Shown: one piece after another, positions 1-3,497 of the stretch | Numbering within the stretch: the stretch's first letter is position 1 | Layout: each line of letters begins with the position of its first letter | Source of the DNA: Eubacterium limosum | GTDB taxonomy: Bacteria > Bacillota > Clostridia > Eubacteriales > Eubacteriaceae | Direction: 5' to 3' | Assembly: GCA_959020865.1 (NCBI GenBank) | Contig: CAUEUD010000221.1 | Location: forward strand, 1 to 5,964 | Length of the DNA stretch: 5,964 nucleotides | Notes under the pieces: generated by a model | Seen by the model: only the letters and a program-made list of their open reading frames with translations | Database searches by the model: none | Told to the model about the DNA's origin: nothing | Program-made: the position numbers and the translations under genes

Positions 1-2
1 CC

Positions 3-296
3 TTAACCTCAGCTGTAAAAGAATTTCAAGACCAGGCTATAATTGCAAACATCCCAAATGATATTTTATCATTTATTGATGATGATATACTTGACCGCCT
101 GCCAGAAGAGACCTCATCCGACGCCAAGAAAATCCTTGGAGATATAAAACTTTACTGCGAAAAACAGCTGTCAATAAAAAGCCCAACTGAAAATTATTTG
201 AAACTAAATGAAATTGGTCAAAAAAAAGCCTATGATTACATAGAGGACTTAACCAAAATCCCAGAATACCAAAAAAAAGATGATGCTGAGAATTAA
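3..296 (+). CDS. C-terminal 97 codons of an unrecognised protein, possibly an HTH-type regulator (5' end missing)
   Basis: An open frame runs without a stop from the left edge to TAA at 294-296; its start is outside the window. The visible part is AT-rich, acidic and lysine-rich, with no membrane segment. It looks mostly helical: an acidic stretch (FIDDDILDRLPEE) is followed by a helix-like segment and a tail reading NYLKLNEIGQKKAYDYIEDL and then KIPEYQKK. Tails of the form 'LN..G..KA..Y..DL...P.Y' are common at the C-terminus of XRE/phage-repressor-like proteins in Firmicutes. That is family knowledge from memory, and the DNA-binding part would be outside the window, so the identity is only a suggestion. 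Codon use and the lack of any stop over 98 codons in AT-rich DNA support a real gene. There is no strong terminator after it; a weak hairpin (CGTTTTC 331-337 with GAAAACG 348-354) lies 35 bases downstream. Confidence 0.7.
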   Translation, partial: LTSAVKEFQDQAIIANIPNDILSFIDDDILDRLPEETSSDAKKILGDIKLYCEKQLSIKSPTENYLKLNEIGQKKAYDYIEDLTKIPEYQKKDDAEN

Positions 297-432
297 CCAG
301 CCCAAAACTCGGCCCGGTCTTCTCTACCTGCGTTTTCCTTTTTTCTAGAAAACGACTAGTCCAAATTACATAAACATACAGCTGTGTCGCGCCCTGCGTT
401 GCACATTGTGTCGCTTAAACCGATACATCAAA

Positions 433-517
433 TTAGAGGGGCTGTCGAAAATACAGCACACCTCTAACCGTAGTAAATACCGTAGTATATTGAGTAGTAT
501 TTTCAGCGCACCTCTAA
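433..517. repeat. 85-bp interrupted inverted repeat
   Basis: TTAGAGG (433-439) pairs with CCTCTAA (511-517), and GAAAATAC (447-454) pairs with GTATTTTC (497-504). The two arm pairs are co-linear and separated by 7 and 6 bases, giving 15 perfect pairs around an internal loop. The middle holds the 12-bp tandem repeats. CCTCTAA also occurs at 461-467 and can pair with the same left arm in a shorter hairpin (with GGCTGT/ACAGC partly extending it), so two exclusive folds are possible. TAGAGG at 563-568 offers a third partner, for 511-516. The function is unknown; the size and shape would fit a MITE-like remnant or a structured RNA. Confidence 0.6.
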
Positions 518-518
518 C
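454..518 (+). repeat. 15-bp direct repeat, two copies 50 bp apart
   Basis: CAGCACACCTCTAAC at 454-468 and CAGCGCACCTCTAAC at 504-518 differ at one position. They bracket the three 12-bp tandem units exactly. No protein-coding reading of the segment is convincing, so the repeats are likely to act as DNA or RNA sites. Confidence 0.7.
468..503 (+). repeat. Three tandem 12-bp units
   Basis: The units are CCGTAGTAAATA (468-479), CCGTAGTATATT (480-491) and GAGTAGTATTTT (492-503), with the core GTAGTA fixed and the AT-rich half drifting. They lie in the loop of the 85-bp inverted repeat. The period of 12 is not a whole number of helix turns. The layout is iteron-like, but three units are too few to claim an origin. 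Confidence 0.65.
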
Positions 519-522
519 GCGT

Positions 523-556
523 CCAAAATTGGCTTTGTAACTCACACCAAAATTGG
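523..556. repeat. Palindrome CCAAAATTGG, two copies 24 bp apart (third copy at 804-813)
   Basis: The perfect 10-bp palindrome CCAAAATTGG is present at 523-532 and 547-556 and again at 804-813. The two close copies are 24 bp apart from start to start. Three exact copies of a 10-mer in under 300 bases is well beyond chance. Repeated palindromes suit a dimeric DNA-binding protein, but the protein is not identifiable. Confidence 0.7.
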
Positions 557-574
557 TTTCAGTAGAGGCGGCAC

Positions 575-665
575 AACCTGGCATTTTATTCGATTTTTCG
601 ATTAAAAACCTGACATTTTACTTCTTTTTTGAAGTATAACCTGACATTTTAGCTCAAAAATGAGC
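575..665 (+). repeat. Three 14-mers AACCTGRCATTTTA, each followed by a different short hairpin
   Basis: The 14-mer starts at 575 (AACCTGGCATTTTA), 607 and 638 (both AACCTGACATTTTA), giving spacings of 32 and 31 bp, about three helix turns. After each copy comes an inverted repeat of different sequence: TCGA-TTTT-TCGA (590-601), TACTTC-TTTTTT-GAAGTA (619-636, overlapping the 14-mer end) and GCTCA-AAAA-TGAGC (652-665). The stems change on both arms together while the lead sequence stays fixed. This suggests sites for a multimeric DNA-binding protein, such as transposase or replication-protein sites, or a set of RNA hairpins. It is not a CRISPR array: the repeats are too short and the spacers are palindromic. 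Confidence 0.7.
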
Positions 666-693
666 GTAAATGATTTAATGCTTGACGGGTACA

Positions 694-709
694 CGCTCAA
701 ACTTGAGCG
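694..709. repeat. Near-perfect palindrome CGCTCAA-AC-TTGAGCG
   Basis: A 7-bp stem with a 2-base centre lies 28 bp after the third hairpin of the array. It repeats that hairpin's GCTCA/TGAGC arms, and TGAGCG (661-666) can also pair with CGCTCA (694-699) to join the two. Confidence 0.6.
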
Positions 710-773
710 CATACTTTTCAGACTCACATCAGGCGAAAAGACGGGGCACAAGATTGTCACCCGTTGAATGTTT

Positions 774-795
774 GGCGGCTGAAAATTCAGCCGTC
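774..795. repeat. GC-rich hairpin around CGGCTGAA-AA-TTCAGCCG
   Basis: Eight perfect pairs (776-783 with 786-793) are extended outward by a G-T and a G-C pair to 774-795. No T-run follows on either strand, so it is not an intrinsic terminator. The 2-base centre suggests a protein-binding palindrome rather than a good RNA loop. Confidence 0.55.
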
Positions 796-825
796 GCATC
801 GGGCCAAAATTGGACTGATCTAACC

Positions 826-841
826 AAGGAAAAATGTCCTT
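826..841. repeat. Small hairpin AAGGA-AAAATG-TCCTT
   Basis: A 5-bp stem (826-830 with 837-841) and a six-base A-rich loop. It is the last of six small palindromes between 590 and 841. The left arm could be mistaken for a ribosome site for the ATG at 834. The element is weak on its own and is listed because it continues the series. Confidence 0.35.
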
Positions 842-1029
842 CGTTATCCTTACCAGCCCAACTATTGTAGCGATGCAGACAATCATGTCAAAAGGGTATC
901 GTGTCTTGCTACCCCGCTGCTGCACGTTTCATTTTGTCACGCAAGATGGGGACTACATTTCACAGCTACCCTTAAACGCTCCATATTGCCCCTCAGACAG
1001 GAGAAAATACTTTTTAGGTAAAGAACCAT

Positions 1030-1047
1030 TTTGTTGACGTCAACAAA
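1030..1047. promoter_or_regulatory. Perfect 18-bp palindrome, operator candidate
   Basis: TTTGTTGACGTCAACAAA is identical on both strands, with no mismatch and no spacer. It lies in non-coding DNA about 50 bases before the small-peptide promoter, just beyond the minus-strand terminator. Palindromes of this kind are typical operators for homodimeric repressors. The repressor is unknown; a regulator encoded by the gene ending at 296 is one possibility, on position alone. Confidence 0.5.
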
Positions 1048-1057
1048 TCATAAACAG

Positions 1058-1091
1058 AATAAAAAGCCCGCCTGATATACACTCAAGCGGG
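1058..1091 (-). terminator. Intrinsic terminator for minus-strand transcription
   Basis: Read on the minus strand, a 9-bp stem (CCCGCTTGA with TCAGGCGGG, positions 1083-1091 and 1067-1075) with a 7-base loop is followed by CTTTTTATT. One pair is a G-U wobble on the minus strand but a C-A mismatch on the plus strand, so the fold belongs to the minus-strand RNA. No minus-strand gene ends here. The likely client is an antisense RNA starting near 1325, which would then cover the whole small-peptide gene in about 265 bases. The hairpin overlaps the place where the -35 box of the plus-strand promoter would be. Confidence 0.75.
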
Positions 1092-1097
1092 GGAATG

Positions 1098-1106
1098 TGC
1101 TATAAT
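1098..1106 (+). promoter_or_regulatory. Extended -10 promoter of the small-peptide message
   Basis: TGCTATAAT is a perfect extended -10 box. No good -35 box lies 16-18 bases upstream, which is tolerable for an extended -10 promoter. Transcription should start near 1113, giving a leader of about 60 bases. The 15-mer GGAATGTGCTATAAT (1092-1106) recurs exactly on the opposite strand at 1346-1332. Confidence 0.75.
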
Positions 1107-1150
1107 CAACCGTGCAGGGATACCTTGCGGCACCGGTACGGTAAATTGTG

Positions 1151-1164
1151 CCCCAGAGATGGGG
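1151..1164 (+). promoter_or_regulatory. Leader hairpin masking the Shine-Dalgarno of the small peptide
   Basis: CCCCA (1151-1155) pairs with TGGGG (1160-1164) around a GAGA tetraloop of the GNRA type. Two outer wobble pairs (1150-1165, 1149-1166) may extend it. GGGGTGA (1161-1167) is the ribosome site for the ATG at 1173, with a 5-base gap, so folding hides it. Masked ribosome sites are characteristic of type I toxin messages. Confidence 0.65.
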
Positions 1165-1172
1165 TGATGCTT

Positions 1173-1247
1173 ATGGATAATAATCAATTAATTTTGATCT
1201 TGGCGTTAATCGCTTTTATCCTTGAATGCATCAAAAAAGACAAATAA
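1173..1247 (+). CDS. 24-residue membrane peptide, candidate type I toxin
   Basis: The ATG at 1173 follows GGGGTGA at a 5-base gap; an in-frame ATG six bases earlier sits against the ribosome site and is too close to use. The peptide begins MDNN, has a hydrophobic helix of about 15 residues (QLILILALIAFILEC) and ends IKKDK. One short membrane helix with a small polar head and a basic tail is the shape of type I toxins such as Fst and the TxpA/BsrG group, although the sequence does not match any family member I can recall. Promoter, masked ribosome site, terminal hairpin and a converging promoter all surround it, which is strong support for a short frame being real. It could instead be a small regulatory membrane peptide. 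In integrated elements such modules usually stabilise inheritance; that is inference here. Confidence 0.65.
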   Translation: MDNNQLILILALIAFILECIKKDK

Positions 1248-1325
1248 CCGTCCAGCCCTAAGAAAACTTTGACGGTTATTCGTTGATAAAGTATTGGGGC
1301 TACCGTGCCCGGTGTCCCTGTTTCT
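1233..1325 (-). ncRNA. Putative antisense RNA (antitoxin), about 90 bases or longer by read-through
   Basis: The minus-strand promoter at 1346-1332 should start RNA near 1325. This RNA meets the hairpin at 1280-1243, followed on that strand by TGTCTTTTTT, so it may end near 1233 inside the toxin gene; the T-run is the complement of the peptide's Lys-Lys codons. If it reads through, the strong terminator at 1091-1058 gives an RNA of about 265 bases covering the whole toxin message. Its leader contains CAGGGACACC and GCCCCA; the latter can pair with the toxin's ribosome site (TGGGGT, 1160-1165). Existence and ends are inferred from promoter and terminator signals only. Confidence 0.5.
1243..1280. 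terminator. Hairpin at the 3' end of the small-peptide gene, probably serving both strands
   Basis: AATAACCGTC (1243-1252) and GACGGTTATT (1271-1280) form a perfect 10-bp stem around an 18-base loop. The peptide stop codon (1245-1247) lies in the left arm. On the minus strand a T-rich run (TGTCTTTTTT) follows; on the plus strand only TTATTCGTT follows, so termination is more convincing for the antisense RNA. A shared hairpin between converging RNAs is seen in the Fst/par locus of enterococcal plasmids. Confidence 0.6.
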
Positions 1326-1331
1326 TTTTAT

Positions 1332-1346
1332 ATTATAGCACATTCC
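1332..1346 (-). promoter_or_regulatory. Minus-strand extended -10 promoter facing the small-peptide gene
   Basis: Read on the minus strand this is GGAATGTGCTATAAT, the same 15-mer as the toxin promoter, again with TGC before TATAAT. The region that would hold the -35 box is AT-rich with no clear hexamer. Downstream, after a different 11-base link, the CAGGGAYACC leader of the toxin message recurs, so promoter and leader look like an inverted duplication. Confidence 0.7.
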
Positions 1347-1419
1347 AGCTTAAAAACAAACAAAAGAGTGCAGGCAAGATACGCATTTGTGTTACATTTT
1401 TAAGAAAGGATGTGTTTAT

Positions 1420-2568
1420 ATGCCACGAAAAAAAGATACTCGAAACGCTCAGGGCTCCGGTAACATAAGACAGCGGCCTGATGGGCGTTGGGAGGCCCGC
1501 TATACTGTTGGCCGTGATCCGGGAACTGGAAAGCAGATCAGAAAGTCTGTATATGGAAAAACACAGGCAGAGGTTAGAAAGAAGCTGAACGCGGTAACGG
1601 CTGCCCTCGATAACGGCACATACACGGAACCATCAAAGCTTAAGCTTTCTGACTGGTTAAATATCTGGCTTGATGAATACACGATCAACCTTAAACCGCT
1701 CACATTAAAGTCATACCGTACACAGATTAATAACCATATTGTGCCTGCTTTGGGCAACGTAAAATTAACAGCCCTCAAGCCACACCAGATACAGGCTTTT
1801 TATAACCGCGTTTCTGAGGCTTATTCTGCAAAAACCGTTAAAAACATTCATGGCGTGCTTCATAAGGGATTAAAGCAAGCCCTTGAGTTGGGCTATATTG
1901 CCTCTAATCCCGCTGATGTGTGTAAGCTGCCTAAAGTTGTTAAGGCTGAGATTAAACCGCTGGATAAAACGCAAATACCCGCTTTTCTTGAGGCAATCAA
2001 AGGCCATCCATTTGAAGCGCTGTTCACTGTGGATTTATTCACAGGTTTGCGGGAATCTGAAATTATTGGCTTAACCTGGGACTGTGTCGACTTTGACGCA
2101 GGCACCATTTATGTTTATCGGCAATACCAAAAACTTAAAGGCGGTTGCCAATTTGCCACTCTGAAAAATGGGAAAACACGGCTGATTAAGCCCAGCACCC
2201 TCGTCATGGATATTCTTAGGTCTGTAAGAACGAAACAGGCCGAAAACAGGCTTAAAGCTGGTTCTGCGTGGGAGAATGCGCTGAACTTTGTCTTTACTAA
2301 CGAGCTTGGCGGATTTATCCGACATGGTACCTTATCATCACACTTTAAAAAGATTGCCGTAGAGGCTGGCATGCCTGACTTGCGGTTTCACGATCTGCGG
2401 CACTCTTTCGCCGTGTTATCGCTGCAAATTGGCGATGACATAAAAACCGTACAAGAGAACCTTGGCCATCACTCAGCGGCTTTCACACTGGATACTTACG
2501 CTCACGTAACCGAAACCATGAGAAAAGAAAGCTCAGAACGCATGAATCAATTTATAAATACCCTCTAA
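1420..2568 (+). CDS. int: Tyrosine recombinase (phage/ICE-type integrase)
   Basis: Site-specific recombinase expected to insert and, with helper proteins, excise this element at the tRNA-Leu 3' end. The start at 1420 is chosen because GAAAGGA (1404-1410) lies 9 bases before it and the product then begins MPRKKD; the in-frame ATG 33 bases upstream lacks such a site. The protein has 382 residues, usual for the family. Residues about 12-60 form an AP2-like arm-binding domain (GSGNIRQRPDGRWEARYTV onward); about 74-150 are the SAM-like core-binding domain; about 178-375 are catalytic. Active-site residues are complete: R211 (TGLRESE), a lysine in the beta-hairpin (K249 or K252), H324 and R327 (HDLRH), H350 (LGHHS) and the nucleophile Y360 (DTYAHV). 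It should therefore be functional. No excisionase gene is visible beside it; the small-peptide module occupies that position instead. Confidence 0.95.
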   Translation: MPRKKDTRNAQGSGNIRQRPDGRWEARYTVGRDPGTGKQIRKSVYGKTQAEVRKKLNAVTAALDNGTYTEPSKLKLSDWLNIWLDEYTINLKPLTLKSYRTQINNHIVPALGNVKLTALKPHQIQAFYNRVSEAYSAKTVKNIHGVLHKGLKQALELGYIASNPADVCKLPKVVKAEIKPLDKTQIPAFLEAIKGHPFEALFTVDLFTGLRESEIIGLTWDCVDFDAGTIYVYRQYQKLKGGCQFATLKNGKTRLIKPSTLVMDILRSVRTKQAENRLKAGSAWENALNFVFTNELGGFIRHGTLSSHFKKIAVEAGMPDLRFHDLRHSFAVLSLQIGDDIKTVQENLGHHSAAFTLDTYAHVTETMRKESSERMNQFINTL

Positions 2569-2587
2569 AATACCCCTAAAAAATCTG

Positions 2588-2610
2588 TAAGGGGTCAATT
2601 AAGGGGTCAA
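2588..2610 (+). repeat. Direct repeat TAAGGGGTCAA, two copies, possible integrase arm sites
   Basis: TAAGGGGTCAA occurs at 2588-2598 and 2600-2610 (period 12), and TACCCCTAA just after the integrase stop gives a partial inverted copy. They lie between the integrase gene and the tRNA junction, where arm-type binding sites of AP2-domain integrases are expected. The role is inference from position. Confidence 0.5.
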
Positions 2611-2635
2611 ACGCCTATTCAAAAAATAAAAAGAA

Positions 2636-2672
2636 GCCCTGAAACCTTGATTTCATGGGCTTTTTACTTTTT
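2636..2672. terminator. Bidirectional intrinsic terminator between integrase and tRNA
   Basis: GCCC-TGAAA pairs with TTTCA-(T)-GGGC (2636-2660, one bulged base, 6-base loop). On the plus strand it is followed by TTTTTACTTTTT, ending the integrase message. On the minus strand it is followed by TTCTTTTTATTTTTT, which suits the end of the tRNA transcript. The hairpin lies on the element side of the junction, so the tRNA may now be using a terminator brought in by the element. Confidence 0.85.
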
Positions 2673-2678
2673 ATAAAA

Positions 2679-2768
<90 letters not shown>

Positions 2769-2775
2769 ATAAATG

Positions 2776-2799
2776 CGGACCGATTGTATCACCGGCCCG
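2776..2799 (-). other. GC-rich hairpin between coaE and tRNA-Leu
   Basis: On the minus strand CGGGCCG pairs with CGGTCCG (7 bp including one G-U) around a 10-base loop. No T-run follows, so it is at best a poor terminator of the coaE message. It may be a processing or pausing element just before the tRNA. The loop contains TACAAT (2788-2783), which with TGA before it could be an extended -10 for the tRNA. Confidence 0.4.
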
Positions 2800-2810
2800 T
2801 GACCTTATTT

Positions 2811-2839
2811 ATTATAAACGGTCTTAGCTCATAATGCAA
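2811..2839 (-). promoter_or_regulatory. Candidate tRNA-Leu promoter inside the coaE 3' end
   Basis: On the minus strand TTGCAT (2839-2834) and a perfect TATAAT (2816-2811) are 17 bases apart. The start would be near 2804, about 36 bases before the tRNA. The -35 box is only a half match, and the alternative TACAAT at 2788-2783 cannot be excluded. Confidence 0.4.
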
Positions 2840-3438
2840 GCATTTTTTAATTTTTCTTTCATATAAAAATCAAGGCTGTTTTTGAGGTCGGCCAGCGAGC
2901 CGTTATTATAGAGGATGGTGTCTGCCAGCGCGATCTTTTTTTCGTCAGGCATCTGGATCTCGATTTTCTTTTTTGCCAGACTTTCGTCCACGCCGTCCCG
3001 CTCCATAATGCGTTTAAGCCTTGTCTGGGCATCGGTCACTACCAGCAGAACCTCGTCCACCTCCTCGCGCTGGCCGGCCTCGATGAGCAGCGGGCAGTCG
3101 TAGATGACAAGCGGCTTCCCGTCCCGTTTCAGCCTTTCCAGGCTCGCGTAGTACAGATCCTTGATGGCCGGGTGCAGGATAGCGTTCAGCCGGTCCCTCA
3201 CCGCACTGTCGTCGCAGATGAGCTCACCCATACGGCTACGGTTCAGACTGCCGTCGGGCAGGAGAACCTCACGGCCAAAGGCGGCCTCGATCTGGCGCAT
3301 GCCGGGGCTCCCCGGCAGCACAGCTTCTCTGGAGAGCAGATCGGCGTCGATGACGGGCAGTTTGTAGTCCTCCCTGAAAATGGTGGAGACCGTCGATTTT
3401 CCCGAGGCGATGCCTCCGGTTAATCCGATAATTTGCAT
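2824..3438 (-). CDS. coaE: Dephospho-CoA kinase
   Basis: Cytosolic enzyme of the last step of coenzyme A synthesis: ATP-dependent phosphorylation of the ribose 3'-hydroxyl of dephospho-CoA. The product has 204 residues, normal for the family. It has the P-loop GGIASGKST at residues 8-16, the acidic pair D31/D33 (VIDAD), HPAI at 89-92, DCPLLIEAG at 114-122 for substrate binding, the lid segment around RIMERDG (143-149), QMPDEKK (162-168) and the C-terminal ADTILYNNGSLADLK (172-186). The start is firm: GAAAGGAG (3453-3446) lies 7 bases before the ATG. It follows polA by 59 bases on the same strand, an arrangement seen in other Firmicutes, so the two are probably co-transcribed. Confidence 0.96.
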   Translation of the reverse strand: MQIIGLTGGIASGKSTVSTIFREDYKLPVIDADLLSREAVLPGSPGMRQIEAAFGREVLLPDGSLNRSRMGELICDDSAVRDRLNAILHPAIKDLYYASLERLKRDGKPLVIYDCPLLIEAGQREEVDEVLLVVTDAQTRLKRIMERDGVDESLAKKKIEIQMPDEKKIALADTILYNNGSLADLKNSLDFYMKEKLKNACIMS

Positions 3439-3445
3439 TGGTTTG

Positions 3446-3453
3446 CTCCTTTC
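3446..3453 (-). promoter_or_regulatory. Ribosome binding site of coaE
   Basis: GAAAGGAG on the minus strand, 7 bases before the ATG. It lies only 5 bases after the foot of the polA-coaE hairpin, so folding or ribosome loading here could affect each other. Confidence 0.8.
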
Positions 3454-3458
3454 AGAAA

Positions 3459-3489
3459 GCGGGCCCGTATCGCGGCGATACGGACCCGC
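3459..3489 (-). other. Strong 14-bp hairpin between polA and coaE
   Basis: On the minus strand GCGGGTCCGTATCG pairs with CGATACGGGCCCGC around a CCG loop, with one G-U wobble. On the plus strand that pair would be C-A, so the fold is made for the polA-coaE message. Only TTTCT follows, so it is a weak or partial terminator at most. It may lower coaE expression relative to polA or protect the 3' end of polA RNA. Confidence 0.7.
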
Positions 3490-3497
3490 CGCCGTTT

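Larger units (their letters stand above)
297..1057. other. 760-bp region without a convincing gene, packed with repeats and palindromes
   Basis: No frame here has a recognisable protein. The longest minus-strand frames (366-584 and 602-925) read through the repeats and encode compositionally odd sequences. The plus frame 834-1037 has a possible AAGGA before its ATG, but that AAGGA is one arm of a small hairpin and its product resembles nothing I know. The region does hold ordered repeats, listed separately, between 433 and 842, and an 18-bp palindrome at 1030-1047. TGTGTCGC also occurs twice, at 383-390 and 407-414. The region could be a replication or transfer origin, a transposon end, a cluster of regulator-binding sites, or a structured RNA. 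The sequence alone does not choose between these. Confidence 0.6.
1..2678. mobile_element. Integrase-bearing end of an element inserted at tRNA-Leu (left end outside window)
   Basis: Everything left of the tRNA 3' end differs from the right side: it is visibly more AT-rich, is read mainly on the plus strand, and carries a tyrosine integrase whose gene ends about 110 bases from the tRNA 3' end. Integration into the 3' end of a tRNA gene with the integrase next to the junction is the standard layout for prophages and integrative elements of Firmicutes. Inference: this is one end of such an element. No structural phage, relaxase or conjugation gene is visible, so the kind of element (prophage, integrative conjugative or mobilizable element, or a decayed island) cannot be decided. 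No second copy of the tRNA 3' sequence was seen in 1-2678, so the other end should lie to the left. Confidence 0.75.

Noticed and set aside
366..584. Minus-strand frame of 72 codons over the compound palindrome
   Set aside because: Translates the inverted and tandem repeats; no ribosome site and unnatural composition.
575..665. CRISPR array
   Set aside because: The repeated word is only 14 bases, the intervening segments are about 17 bases and self-complementary, and no cas gene is present.
764..825. Integron attC-like site around the GC-rich hairpin
   Set aside because: GTTGAAT and ATCTAAC flank the hairpin but in the wrong order and orientation for the attC core sites, and there is no integron-type integrase.
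602..925. Minus-strand frame of 107 codons in the repeat region
   Set aside because: It runs through the 14-mer/hairpin array, so its sequence is dictated by repeats. No ribosome site, and no resemblance to a known protein.
834..1037. Plus-strand frame of 67 codons ending in the 18-bp palindrome
   Set aside because: The only ribosome-site candidate is an arm of a small hairpin very close to the ATG. The product looks random, and its stop lies inside the palindrome. Kept as unlikely rather than impossible.
1387..1419. Upstream ATG at 1387 as the integrase start
   Set aside because: It would add 11 residues (MCYIFKKGCVY) not typical of the family and has no ribosome site, whereas the ATG at 1420 has GAAAGGA at a normal distance.
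1..2678. Second copy of the tRNA 3' end (other attachment site) within the window
   Set aside because: I looked for the GTGCGAGGAAAGGGACTTGA sequence on both strands left of the tRNA and found none, so the other end must be outside.
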